The notes below the pieces were generated by a model. That model searched no databases and was not told the DNA's origin. It worked only from the letters and a program-made list of their open reading frames with translations. Source: Saccharopolyspora spinosa NRRL 18395 (GTDB taxonomy: Bacteria; Actinomycetota; Actinomycetes; Mycobacteriales; Pseudonocardiaceae). Taken from it: a DNA stretch of 64,000 nt. A program made the translations under genes and the position numbers. This document shows, in pieces, positions 23,890 to 32,544 of the stretch (positions within the stretch are counted from its first letter, which is position 1; every line of letters begins with the position of its first letter). The stretch spans positions 1,709,654 to 1,773,653 of the forward strand of contig NZ_GL877878.1 in NCBI RefSeq assembly GCF_000194155.1, written 5' to 3'.

Positions 23890-24200
23890 ATGGGCGCTCC
23901 GATGCTTGACGCGATCACCGCAGCCGGCGCCTACGCGATGGGGCGCAACATGTTCGGACCCGGTCCGCGGCGGGTGGGACCTGGGCTGGAAGGGCTGGTG
24001 GGGCGATGCACCCCGACCAACCAATGCCTCCGCGCCGGGCTCATCGACGAATTGCGCACCCACATCGCCCCGGTCACACTCGGTGCCGGAGAGCGGCTGT
24101 TCGACGGCGTGCCCGCGCTGGACCTGGAACTGGTCTCCGCGCGTCCCGCCTCCCTCGTCACCCACCTCACCTGCCGCATCGCCGCTGAACCGGCGGCGAA
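23890..24200 (+). pseudogene. Internally deleted dihydrofolate-reductase-family gene (RibD C-domain)
   Basis: The N-terminal part (AITAAGAYAMGRNMFGPG) and the C-terminal part (RAGLIDELRTHIAPVTLGAGERLF, then LELVSARPASLVTHLT) of a RibD_C/DHFR-like reductase are joined in frame, but the central NADPH-binding region of roughly 80 residues is missing. The frame then runs into unrelated sequence instead of ending at the normal C-terminus. Such genes commonly sit opposite HxlR regulators, as here. Non-functional by length and missing core. Confidence 0.75.
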
Positions 24201-24298
24201 GCGGGAGCACGGAGCACGAATCCGCTCCACCGGGCAACCGCATCCCCGGACCGCACGTCTACGCCGCAGAACCAGTTTCGGCTGTGATCGGAGGCGTG

Positions 24299-24997
24299 AT
24301 GACTTGGAGAAGCGCGGCCTTCGTGGCGGCGGGCGCGCTAGCGCTGCTGGGGACGATTCCGGCGGCCCACCCGGCGACCGGGGCCGTGCACGGAATGCAC
24401 TTCTTCGACCGCAACGTCGACGGTGCTTGGCAGCCCGGCGAACCTGGCGGCGGCAGCGCGGTCGGGCTTTACCACCTGGACGGCAGCTGGGTGGCGACGG
24501 TTGGGACGAATCCCGATGCCACGTACGAAATTCCCGACGTGCCGCCCGGCCAGTACCGGGTCGGCATCAACCCGATCGGCTACCAGATGACCACTCCCAG
24601 CGAGGTCGTCGTCGACGTGCGCCCCGGCGGCACCGCCCGCGCCGACTTCGGCAAGCTCGGTAGTGACATCACCGGCGTCACCTGGCACGACGTGAACGCC
24701 GACGGGCAACGCCAGGCGGACGAGCCGCTGCTGCCAAACATCCCCTTCTGGATCGGCAGGTGGGGTAGCGGTACCGACGGCACCGGGCACTACTCGATGC
24801 CGAACCAGGGAACCAGCACCTACGTCCTGCGCTTCGTCCCGCCCGAGGGCATGGCGTTCTCGCCGCAGCACGTCGGCGCGCCGGAGACCGACTCCGACGC
24901 CGACCCGGTCGATTGCACGGCGACCGCCGTCGTCACGCTGACCGACGGCAGGATCAACCAGATCCCGAACCTCGACATCGGGCTGGTCACGAAGTAG
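24299..24997 (+). CDS. Secreted SdrD-B/Cna-B-like repeat protein
   Basis: 232 aa. A signal peptide (about 1-27, hydrophobic core AAFVAAGALALLGTIPAA) is followed by two prealbumin-like domains. Each starts with the SdrD-B signature: HGMHFFDRNVDGAWQPGEPG and VTWHDVNADGQRQADEPLL, the DxNxDGxxxxxE calcium-binding pattern. PPGQYRV and RFVPPEGMAF are the typical strand closings. No sortase LPXTG or membrane anchor, so it is probably released or non-covalently surface-associated. Ligand unknown. ATG chosen behind GGAGG. Confidence 0.88.
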   Translation: MTWRSAAFVAAGALALLGTIPAAHPATGAVHGMHFFDRNVDGAWQPGEPGGGSAVGLYHLDGSWVATVGTNPDATYEIPDVPPGQYRVGINPIGYQMTTPSEVVVDVRPGGTARADFGKLGSDITGVTWHDVNADGQRQADEPLLPNIPFWIGRWGSGTDGTGHYSMPNQGTSTYVLRFVPPEGMAFSPQHVGAPETDSDADPVDCTATAVVTLTDGRINQIPNLDIGLVTK

Positions 24998-25234
24998 GCG
25001 GACCACGGCAGTTGCCGTGCGCGCTTGGACGTTCCGTCCAATTAGGACTTCCGCACGGGAAACGGCAAGCAACGCAACCGGATGGTTCCGGGCAGATCCG
25101 CGTGAACCGATCCGCCTCGGCGCGCATCACATGAACCGGCGACGTCCGGCCAAGAGTGGCTACCCCGCAATACGGTGACGGGCTGGGCCGTGCGTTTTTC
25201 TGGGAGACGAGTTTTCGCACATTGGTATTGGTCA

Positions 25235-25444
25235 CTACGGCACCTGCCTTGGGCTCAATGCCTTGTGCGTCTCGCAGTCATGGTTGGTGGCGTATTCGGC
25301 AATGGATTTCTTCACGCAGTCATCGCATCCGATTCGTGCGATGTAGTCGCTGTCGCCGCGGACAACAGGTTTGCCGCAGAGCGTGACTCGGTGGCGCACC
25401 ATGTGCGCAACCCGATCGGGAGATGTCCAGGTTTCGCCGGTCAC
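25235..25444 (-). CDS. Small cysteine-containing protein of the XRE/TPR unit
   Basis: 69 aa. Conserved-looking core (WTSPDRVAHMVRHRVTLCG, then ARIGCDDCVKK) with cysteines at CG...CDDC and DCETH suggests a zinc-ribbon-like fold. The ATG overlaps the stop of the preceding small gene by 4 bp (25441-25444), so the two are co-translated. Third member of a minus-strand unit headed by an XRE/TPR regulator. Function unknown. Confidence 0.62.
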   Translation of the reverse strand: MTGETWTSPDRVAHMVRHRVTLCGKPVVRGDSDYIARIGCDDCVKKSIAEYATNHDCETHKALSPRQVP

Positions 25445-25659
25445 GGCTGCACCTGCTCACGGATGCCCGGGGTGGGGGCGGTCGCCATGTTTGGGACCGA
25501 CCCCACGATCCCGCTTCGCGCCACGCCGATGGGCAATGTGCCGCGCTTAGCGGGAGGCGTCGCGCAGGTCCTGCCGCTCGGCCGCCACAGCAGTAAACCG
25601 AAGCCGCACAACACGCCCGGCAACAGAACGACGGCCAGGAGAAACAACCATTGCGACAT
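25441..25659 (-). CDS. Small membrane-anchored protein of the XRE/TPR unit
   Basis: 72 aa. One N-terminal transmembrane helix (WLFLLAVVLLPGVLCGFGLLLW) with a short cytoplasmic or external tail rich in Pro and Thr. It lies 78 bp after the XRE/TPR stop, separated by hairpins, and overlaps the next small gene by 4 bp. No recognised family. Its tight coupling to a cysteine-containing protein suggests they act together. Confidence 0.62.
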   Translation of the reverse strand: MSQWLFLLAVVLLPGVLCGFGLLLWRPSGRTCATPPAKRGTLPIGVARSGIVGSVPNMATAPTPGIREQVQP

Positions 25660-25666
25660 GAGAAAA

Positions 25667-25727
25667 CCCTCGCCCCTAAGGAAAGGAGCGAGGGGGACTT
25701 GATGTCACCGGGGACAATCTGTCCCCG
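25667..25727 (-). promoter_or_regulatory. Twin hairpins between the XRE/TPR gene and its small partners
   Basis: Hairpin A: ccctcgcccct (25667-25677) with aggagcgaggg (25684-25694), one mismatch. Hairpin B: cggggaca (25709-25716) with tgtccccg (25720-25727), perfect, 3-nt loop. On the minus strand B comes first after the regulator stop. B has operator-like geometry and A could be an attenuator ahead of the small genes. Confidence 0.6.
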
Positions 25728-25737
25728 CCCGATCGGG

Positions 25738-26952
25738 CTAAGCGGCGATACCTAGCCGTTCGGCGAACTTGGCGGCTTCGGTACGGATCGACATGGGGCC
25801 TCGCTGGGCGAGATCGCCGATAAGTTCCCGGGCTGCCAAGTTGAACTGGACTGCCTCGGTCGAGTGCCTTCCGGCCTGAATCAATGGAATCAGTGCGCCG
25901 CTGTCACGCTGCTGGTGGAGTGCTCGGGCGACGTGGACCAGATGCGAAGCACGCCAGTTCCGGGACGGGATTGCTCCGATGTCGACTGCCTCTGCTGCCC
26001 GCACGGCCTCCGTAGCATCGCCCAGGGCCTGGGCGAGCCAAGTTCGGTGGAGCGCGACATGGCCAGCGCTGAAACCGTGATGGTGTGCGTAGTCATCTGG
26101 CAGACGCGACACCATGCGGTTTGCGTCCTCCCAGTGAACCCATGCCGACGGGTCGCCGAGATGCCGGGCTTTCGTGGAAGCGCAGGCAAGTTGAATCGCA
26201 CCCCAAAGCCCACGTGCGTCGTCCGGCCCGGTCTCCAAGTACGGTTCGAGTGACTCGGCGGCTTGACGAAGTTGGTCCACGGCTTGTTCTTCACGCCCAG
26301 TGACTCGGAGGGCGAAAGCCGAGTAGAGCAGACCAGTCGCGTACGCGGTGGGAAGGTCAGCGTCTTCGGCCAAGGATCGCCCTCGATCAACTGTCAGCCA
26401 GTACCAGTGATGGGCGTCACCTTGCCACGCGAGGTACGCCTGACCGAGATGCATCACGTCAGCCAAGGCCGCACGCGCTTGCCTTCGGTCGGTTCCTTCG
26501 TGGGCTTGTAAAGCACTGCGGCCAGCCCGGATGAGTTCAGGCAGGACCTTCGCGGAGGCGGACCGTTGTACCTCAGATGCGTGCCAGTCCTGCCATGCTT
26601 GCGTGGCAGCTGCTTGAAGCCATTGTGGCGAAGCAGGGTTGCGGTCAGCCGGAAAGTAGTCCGTAAGCGCGTGCCCAACTTCTTCAGCGCCCGGGTGTGT
26701 AGGACGCTCGGCCTGAAACACCGGCGCGCTCACCTCGGGACCGTAGATTTCGGCGAGGTCCTTCACCCCAAGGACCCGAGCGAGCTTCACGCCGGTCTCT
26801 AGCGGAAGGCCTCGTTGCCCTCGCTCGATTTTCTTCAGCCAGTCCTCGGACTTCCCTAAAAGGCCGGCGATGGCGGCCCGGCTCTTACCGCGTCGTTCGC
26901 GGAGGTGACGGACGGTGTTGCCGACTTGCGCGCGCTCGTCTTCGGATGCCAT
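25738..26952 (-). CDS. XRE-family regulator with TPR-like sensor domain
   Basis: 404 aa. N-terminal XRE helix-turn-helix (VGNTVRHLRERRGKSRAAIAG, then KSEDWLKKIERGQRGLP, residues about 10-60) and a long alpha-helical C-terminal region of tetratricopeptide type (AYATGLLYSAFALRVTGREEQ, HVALHRTWLAQALGDATEAVR). This architecture is common in actinomycete regulators that sense peptides or partner proteins. The ATG at 26952 is chosen just before the HTH; upstream codons are not conserved-looking. Downstream are two tiny overlapping genes that may be its regulated output. Confidence 0.88.
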   Translation of the reverse strand: MASEDERAQVGNTVRHLRERRGKSRAAIAGLLGKSEDWLKKIERGQRGLPLETGVKLARVLGVKDLAEIYGPEVSAPVFQAERPTHPGAEEVGHALTDYFPADRNPASPQWLQAAATQAWQDWHASEVQRSASAKVLPELIRAGRSALQAHEGTDRRQARAALADVMHLGQAYLAWQGDAHHWYWLTVDRGRSLAEDADLPTAYATGLLYSAFALRVTGREEQAVDQLRQAAESLEPYLETGPDDARGLWGAIQLACASTKARHLGDPSAWVHWEDANRMVSRLPDDYAHHHGFSAGHVALHRTWLAQALGDATEAVRAAEAVDIGAIPSRNWRASHLVHVARALHQQRDSGALIPLIQAGRHSTEAVQFNLAARELIGDLAQRGPMSIRTEAAKFAERLGIAA

Positions 26953-27313
26953 TGAATCCACCTGCCCTCGTCGCCTGGTGGTGCCTGGTCCCTTCCCCGC
27001 CATGCCGCTAGGGCGTCCCCTAGGAGCGTTCGCCTCGGCGGAGAGGTTCCTGAGCGTAGCGACTGTTGACCATGCAGTGACAGCCCAAAACGGGCTGCCG
27101 TTCCGCCGAGTTGGCGAGGCCGCCCGGAGTGGCAACGTCTGGCGTCACTATCAGCGTGTCTAACCGATGAAAGGTGGTAGCGGTTTCGCGTGCCATGTGG
27201 AAGGTTCATCGAAAATCGGCCACCGCTGACCCGGACCTGCAAAATCACCCATTCATCCAATATGGGAGCCCAAAAGACTCACGGCCCCGTTCGCGGTCGG
27301 CTCGCGCAAGGGG
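26953..27313. other. Upstream region of the XRE/TPR gene
   Basis: About 360 bp without a supported gene. It carries the promoter of the minus-strand regulator, then grades into the gene-fragment zone starting at about 27314. No repeat or RNA seen. Confidence 0.4.
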
Positions 27314-27478
27314 GCTGGCGACACCGTCCACGTCATCGTGGTTATGACGCTGGGCATCATCATCACCTGGGTGTTCAGCCGGACGCGGCAGGGCCCGCCG
27401 CTGATCGTCCTGCTGCACGTCACCTTCAAGGCCGCCTCGGCGGTGCTGGTTCCCCGAGCTGTTCCCCGTTTTCTAGCG
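27314..27478 (+). pseudogene. CPBP (CAAX-like) intramembrane protease fragment
   Basis: Reads as the C-terminal end of a CPBP-family protease: VHVIVVMTLGIIITWVFSR, then LIVLLHVTFKAASAVLVP, with the third-motif His. After VLVP a one-base shift restores the expected ELFPVF and a stop. All N-terminal segments with the EExxxR motif are absent. A decayed 3' remnant. Confidence 0.7.
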
Positions 27479-27490
27479 CAGCTGGGGCCG

Positions 27491-27790
27491 TGCAGGAAAC
27501 GCTGGAGGAGATCGCGGCAGGAGCGATCGACTTCTACACCGGGACGTTCCCGAACACGGCGTCGCTGTTCTCTGGACCGCCAATGCTGACGGCGCACCGG
27601 GACACGTTGCAGCAACGGGGCATGGCCCCACGTGGTCCGCGACAAGCTGGCGGCCTACCTGGCCGCCGAACAACGGCGGGGGCGATCAGCGGAAGCGAAC
27701 CCCGAAGCGGCGGCTGCGCTACTCGGAGCATGCCTCCAGAACGCCTTCGTCGCCCACTTCTCCAAACAAGCGAGCCCCCCCGACAGACCT
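27491..27790 (+). pseudogene. TetR-family regulator, C-terminal fragment
   Basis: Matches the TetR ligand domain only (ETLEEIAAGAIDFYTGTFP, then LTAHRDTLQQRGMAP). A one-base frame change near 27629 leads to VVRDKLAAYLAAEQRRGRS and AAALLGACLQNAFVAHF. The DNA-binding half is missing. Truncation plus frameshift mark it as a pseudogene. Confidence 0.75.
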
Positions 27791-27805
27791 GGCCGAGACG
27801 CACTG

Positions 27806-28067
27806 CTCCGACAACGATCCGAACCAGGACTTCGACGACCTGAGCGGCGATTTCGGGACCGCGCTGGAGACCTGGCGGGCGGAGTGTGCGAAGTCCCGCG
27901 AGATCGTCGCCGCCGCCACATCGCTCGACGAGACCGGCATCCGCCGCTCCACCGGCGAGCCGATCTCGCTGCGCTGGGTCGTGTTCAACATGCTCGCCGA
28001 GTACGCCCGGCACAACGGCCACGCCGACCTGCTGCGCGAGCGCATCGACGGCACCGTCGGCGCGTGA
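27806..28067 (+). pseudogene. DinB/DUF664-family gene, 3' fragment
   Basis: Frame ending at the TGA 28065-28067 spells the C-terminal half of a DinB-like thiol-dependent enzyme family protein: ALETWRAECAKSREIVAAA, then GEPISLRWVVFNMLAEYAR and HNGHADLLRERIDG, including the late HNGH metal-ligand histidine. No start codon or N-terminal helix bundle precedes it. A 5'-truncated relic. Confidence 0.75.
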
Positions 28068-28079
28068 CTTTTCCCGGGG

Positions 28080-28116
28080 TGCGGGACTTCGCGGAAGTTC
28101 GCCGCGAAGTCCCGCA
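28080..28116. terminator. Hairpin terminator
   Basis: 15-bp perfect stem (tgcgggacttcgcgg 28080-28094 / 28102-28116), 7-nt loop, between the DinB fragment and the convergent M20 gene. The left side has a short ttttccc stretch. Confidence 0.8.
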
Positions 28117-28126
28117 TCCTCGGTGG

Positions 28127-29383
28127 TCAGCGGTCGGCGAGCCACTCCAGGGCCGCGGTGGTCATGGCCGTCACGCCGGTCGTCAGGGTCGGCTCGACGA
28201 CGGGGGCGAAGAACGGCGAGTGGTTGGACGGGATGTCCCGGCTGAGGGTGCGCGCCTGCTTCGCCGCCAGGAACTTCTCCTCGTCGGCGCCGCCGAAGAA
28301 CCAGTAGCAGGTGGGCACGCCGGCGGCGGTACCGAAGATGCCGACGTCCTCGCTGCCGGTCACCGGGTCCATCTGGTGCACCCGGTCGCCGATCTGCTTG
28401 CGCAGCGCCGCCGTCGTCCGGTCGGTGGCCGCCGGGTCGTTCACCAGCACCGGGAAGTCGTGGAGCGGCTCGAACTCCGGCTCCCGCTCGGCCCCGGCGG
28501 CGATCGCCTCGGCCCGCACGATGCGCTTGACGGCCGCGATCACCTGCTCCCGGACCTGCTCGTCGAAGGACCGGATGTTGACCCGCAGTTCGGCCTGGTC
28601 GGGAATGATGTTGTCCTTCGTGCCCGCCTTGATCGCGCCGACGGTGACCACGGCGGTGTCGCTGGGGGCGACCTCGCGGGAAACCACGGTCTGCAGCCGC
28701 ATCACGGTCGCCGATGCCATCACGACCGGGTCGATGGAGTTCTGCGGCTGGGAGCCGTGCGCCCCGCGACCGAACATGGTGACCTTGATGCCGTCGGCGG
28801 CGGACATGCTGGGGCCGCTGATCATGCCCACCGAGCCGGACGGGAACGGGAAGACGTGCTGGCCCAGGCAGACGTCCGGCTTGGGGAACCGGCCGAAGAG
28901 GCCGTCGTCGATCATCGCCCGCGCCCCGGCACCGATCTCCTCGGCGGGCTGGAAGACCGCCACGATCGTGCCCGCCCACCGGTCGCGGGCCGCGACCAGC
29001 AGGTCCAGCGCGCCGAGCTGGCAGGTGACGTGCATGTCGTGGCCGCAGGCGTGCATCACCGGGACGTCGTTGCCGTCCGGGTCGGTGCCGCGCCGGGTGC
29101 TGGCGTAGTCGAGGCCGGTCTGCTCCAGGACCGGCAGCGCGTCGAAGTCCGCGCGCAGCAGCACCGTCGGCCCCTCGCCGTTGCGGAGCACGCCGACCAC
29201 GCCGGTGCGCCCGACCTCGGTGGTGACCTCGAGGCCCAGCGCTTCCAGCCGGCGCGCGACCTCCGCGGCGGTCCGGTGTTCGGCGAAGGACAGCTCCGGG
29301 TTCGCGTGCAGGTCCTTGTAGAGATCGGTGAGATCACCCCGGATGTCGTCGAGTCGGCCCAGCACGGCCCCAAGATCGCCCAC
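28127..29383 (-). CDS. M20D-family amidohydrolase / peptidase
   Basis: 418 aa, GTG start behind GGAGGG. Zinc metallo-hydrolase of the amidohydrolase group (HipO/AmhX-like) that removes acyl groups from amino acids or cleaves related amides. N-terminal LHANPELSF motif, metal-ligand loop HACGHDMHV, catalytic glutamates in FQPAEEIGAGA, and the dimerisation domain insert (VTMFGRGAHGSQPQNSIDPVV). Length is typical. Substrate not predictable. Cytosolic, no signal peptide. It sits tail-to-tail with a pseudogene fragment and downstream of the penicillin acylase on the same strand. Confidence 0.9.
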   Translation of the reverse strand: MGDLGAVLGRLDDIRGDLTDLYKDLHANPELSFAEHRTAAEVARRLEALGLEVTTEVGRTGVVGVLRNGEGPTVLLRADFDALPVLEQTGLDYASTRRGTDPDGNDVPVMHACGHDMHVTCQLGALDLLVAARDRWAGTIVAVFQPAEEIGAGARAMIDDGLFGRFPKPDVCLGQHVFPFPSGSVGMISGPSMSAADGIKVTMFGRGAHGSQPQNSIDPVVMASATVMRLQTVVSREVAPSDTAVVTVGAIKAGTKDNIIPDQAELRVNIRSFDEQVREQVIAAVKRIVRAEAIAAGAEREPEFEPLHDFPVLVNDPAATDRTTAALRKQIGDRVHQMDPVTGSEDVGIFGTAAGVPTCYWFFGGADEEKFLAAKQARTLSRDIPSNHSPFFAPVVEPTLTTGVTAMTTAALEWLADR

Positions 29384-29517
29384 AGCACCCTCCGTTCGTC
29401 GGCCCTCACGTTATGCGTGGTCACCCGCACGCACCACACCTCCCGACCGTTCGGCAAGCGAGGGGATCCTTGACCGACCAAGCCGGTCGCGAGGCCTCCC
29501 AGCGAGTGTGGAGCTGG

Positions 29518-32355
29518 TCAGCGGTGGGCGGGGAACTCCACGACCTGTTGGTAGGTCGGGCGGTTCTGCCAGCTGATCTTCTCCTGGGCGATGCCGCCAA
29601 TCTTGGTCTGCAGGATCGCGTCCGCGCACCACTGGTCGCCGGGCGTGCAGTCGGCGTCGCCCGGGTAGGTTTCGGCCGCCGGGATCGCTGCCGCCTGCTG
29701 CAGGGTGTCGAGCAGCATTTGTCGGCAGGCCTCCGCGTTTCCGCCGCCGCACAGCGGCTCGCCGAACCCGCCGGGCACCGGCTCCCCCAGCACCGCGCGG
29801 ATGTCCTTGGACACCTGGCCGAACCAACCGAACTGGAACGACGAACCCTGGTGGCTTTGGCCGACGTGCCGGCCCGGTTCGCCGTTCTGCCAGCCCGAAG
29901 GCGACTCGTTGATCTGCATCACGTCGGTCATCGCCTGGTAGGCCGCGCCGCCCACGGCGGGCTCGAACTCGCCGCGCACCAACAACGGCCACCACGCGTC
30001 CAGCAGTTCGATCGCGTCGGCATGCGCGTAATCTCTGCTGCCCGGTTCGGTCTCCACGCGCTTGCCGCCGTCGGCCAGCCACGCGCGCAGCTCGTCGACC
30101 AGCGCCGACACCTGCGGGTCGGCGACGGGCCGGGTGTCGATCAGCCGCAGTAGGTCCGGGAGGACCCGTTCGGCGCGCAGGTCGGTGACGCCCGCGTCTG
30201 CCATCGCCTGGGTCAGCGTGACGCGGTTAAACTTGCCGCCCGCCGCGAGGTGCACGGCCACGCGGCGGTCGAGCAGGTCGCCGCGCTGCACCGCGCCCTT
30301 CTCCGCCCGGTCGCCGGCCGTGCCGGGCGCCCGCTTGTTGTTCCAGCTGATGTAGTAGTCCTGGTTGACCGAATTCGGGTGCTCCTGGAACGGGGTGTAG
30401 GCGGCGGAGTTGTCGGCCGGGTTCCAGTCCTGCCACTCGAACGCCGGGTCGGAGGCGATCGGCATGCTCGGGTCGACGTCCGGCTTGCGCACCACGCTCG
30501 CCCCGGAGTTGAAGTAGGCCGTGTCGGTGGCGTCCGCGTAGAACCAGTTGAAGGTGTAGCTGATGTCGTGGGCGGCGCGCTGGAAGTCCCGCGCCGAGGT
30601 GATCGCGGACGGGTCGTTGAACTTCTGGAAGCCGGTGATCGAGTCGACCTCGTGCAGGAACGTCGAGCGGGCGCGGGCGAACGCCACCGGCTTGCCGTCG
30701 ACGGTCGCCCGGTGCGTCACCGGCCCGTAGCGGGTGCGGAATGACACCAGGCGGTAGGAGCCCTGCGGGGTGTCGTCGCCGAGGTTCGGCTGCCAGGCGT
30801 TCTCGCGTTCCACGGTCTGCATCGGCAGGCATTCGCCGCGGAAGCGGTAGGAGTTGGAGTCCTTCGTGGCCGGGCGGCCGTCCGGTTCGCACAGCTCGAC
30901 GGCGTAGGTGTCGATTATGTCCTGCGACGCGGTGGTGGCGCTCCAGGCGTAATCCTGGCCGCGGCCGAGCAGCGTGTAGAAGCTCAGCCCGGCGAAGGAG
31001 GCGCCCTTCGACGAGATGCCCGGCCCCTGGAGTTCCTGCAGGGTCAGCAGCTGCGGCGAGAAGTAGCCGGTCTGCGGCCCGAAAACCGCCACCGGGTGAC
31101 CGCTTTCGGTGTGGGCGCCGGAGACCACGAGCGCGTTGGACATGCCGCGCTCCTGCCCCATGCCGCCCGGCACCACGCCGTCGTCGAAGATGCCGCGCAG
31201 GCTTTCCACCGGATCGTCGGTGGCCGGGCGGGGGTTGACCGATTCGGGCCGGGCGGCCGGTTCGGGGGTTTCGGCGGCCGAGCCGGTCGGGTCGAAGATC
31301 AGCTGCTGGGCGGAAACGGAACCGGGGTCCGGAATCACGACGCCCCGCGGGTTCGCCGGTGAGCCGCCGTACGGGAACGCCTGCCCGTCGTGGATGGTGC
31401 TGATGGCTTCGGGATCGTTCTCGGCGCGAAACGCTGCCCAGATCTGTTCGCCGCGCTCCGGCCCGAACTGCTCGTGCAGCGACATCCGCGCGACCGCGTT
31501 CTGTACCTCGTGCCCGCCGCCACCGCCGAACTGGGCACCGACCAGCGAGGCCAGCACGACCAGGTCGGTGACCTTGAACGGTTCGATCCGGCCTTCGTTG
31601 GTGATCGGATCGACGTGGCCGGTGGCGACGTACTCGCCGGGGAAGTAGCGCCCGCTGTGCGACTTCTCGATGTATTCGTTGATTCCGTCCACATAGGACT
31701 TGGCGTCTTCGAGGGCGAGGCGGCCGCGCTCCCCGAAGCGCGAAACGGTGTCGATCTGCTGCTGCAGCTCCTGCTCGGTGTACGGGGAGGCGGAGAAGAA
31801 CTGCTGTTCCAGCTGGCGATTGGCCGGGGCACCGCCGGCGAACGGGGTCACCTCGCCGCGCCCGGCGCGACGCATCGCGTCCATCAGGAACAGCTTGTCC
31901 TCGGCGGTCGCGAAGCCCGCGCCGTACGCGGTGCCGGACCGGGTGGTGCCGTAGATGTGCGGGATTCCGGCGGTCTTGTCCCGGATGATGGTGACATCTT
32001 CGCGCGGCTGGTAGGTCCGCTCGACGTTGTCGGGCCGCACGCCGAACGAGTTGTCGTTGAAGAACTCGTCGATGGTTCCGGTGGTCAGCTCCGAGTAACC
32101 GCCGGCGAGGCGGTCGTACTTGGCGAGCTGGTCGTCGGAGTGCGGCGGCCGGGTGCCCAGCAGCATGTGCGCGACGAGCTCGGCGAAGGTCGCGTTGCCG
32201 TTCTGGCCGGGCGGCAGGATGTGGTGGCACTGCTCCCGGCAGTAGTCCGTGACGGGTTCCGGCGCCGGTTCGGCGGTCGAGGCCGGCGCGATCAGCAGGG
32301 AACCGACGACTGCCACGGCGCTGAGCGCGGCCAGGTTGGGCGATCGTCGCGACAT
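29518..32355 (-). CDS. Secreted penicillin acylase family protein
   Basis: 945 aa. N-terminal nucleophile hydrolase. A Sec-type signal peptide (about 1-27, core LAALSAVAVVGSLLIAPAS), then an alpha chain containing DVTIIRDKTAGIPHIYG and GFATAEDKLFLMD, a spacer, and the beta chain starting at the nucleophile Ser406 in ERGMSNALVVSG, where autocatalytic cleavage is expected. The C-terminal HVGQSHQGSSFQFGWFGQV segment is typical. Family members deacylate beta-lactams, acyl-homoserine lactones or lipopeptides such as aculeacin. It is larger than classical penicillin G acylases because of an extended, cysteine-bearing tail. Exact substrate unknown. Confidence 0.92.
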   Translation of the reverse strand: MSRRSPNLAALSAVAVVGSLLIAPASTAEPAPEPVTDYCREQCHHILPPGQNGNATFAELVAHMLLGTRPPHSDDQLAKYDRLAGGYSELTTGTIDEFFNDNSFGVRPDNVERTYQPREDVTIIRDKTAGIPHIYGTTRSGTAYGAGFATAEDKLFLMDAMRRAGRGEVTPFAGGAPANRQLEQQFFSASPYTEQELQQQIDTVSRFGERGRLALEDAKSYVDGINEYIEKSHSGRYFPGEYVATGHVDPITNEGRIEPFKVTDLVVLASLVGAQFGGGGGHEVQNAVARMSLHEQFGPERGEQIWAAFRAENDPEAISTIHDGQAFPYGGSPANPRGVVIPDPGSVSAQQLIFDPTGSAAETPEPAARPESVNPRPATDDPVESLRGIFDDGVVPGGMGQERGMSNALVVSGAHTESGHPVAVFGPQTGYFSPQLLTLQELQGPGISSKGASFAGLSFYTLLGRGQDYAWSATTASQDIIDTYAVELCEPDGRPATKDSNSYRFRGECLPMQTVERENAWQPNLGDDTPQGSYRLVSFRTRYGPVTHRATVDGKPVAFARARSTFLHEVDSITGFQKFNDPSAITSARDFQRAAHDISYTFNWFYADATDTAYFNSGASVVRKPDVDPSMPIASDPAFEWQDWNPADNSAAYTPFQEHPNSVNQDYYISWNNKRAPGTAGDRAEKGAVQRGDLLDRRVAVHLAAGGKFNRVTLTQAMADAGVTDLRAERVLPDLLRLIDTRPVADPQVSALVDELRAWLADGGKRVETEPGSRDYAHADAIELLDAWWPLLVRGEFEPAVGGAAYQAMTDVMQINESPSGWQNGEPGRHVGQSHQGSSFQFGWFGQVSKDIRAVLGEPVPGGFGEPLCGGGNAEACRQMLLDTLQQAAAIPAAETYPGDADCTPGDQWCADAILQTKIGGIAQEKISWQNRPTYQQVVEFPAHR

Positions 32356-32544
32356 GCCAGGGTCCTCCCGATAGGTCGTCGCCGACCTCGGACGATAACT
32401 ACCCAGGAGTAAGAATGAAATACTTTCACATTAGGCTTGACTCGAACGGCCCAACACGAAAACCCAAGTAGACCAGCGAAAACCGGCACCACGACTGCAC
32501 AGACTGTGGACAACTCGCACAACCTGTGGACAACTCCCTCAATT
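32356..32544. promoter_or_regulatory. Acylase promoter region with two DnaA-box-like sites
   Basis: AT-richer stretch upstream of the acylase (for example gaatgaaatactttcacat at 32413-32431). It contains two copies of tgtggacaa (32505-32513 and 32525-32533), the reverse complement of the actinobacterial DnaA box TTGTCCACA, 20 bp apart in the same orientation. Confidence 0.6.

Noticed and set aside
32505..32533. Replication origin
   Set aside because: Only two DnaA-box-like sites, no dnaA/dnaN/gyrB neighbours and no DNA-unwinding cluster; kept only as a possible accessory DnaA site.
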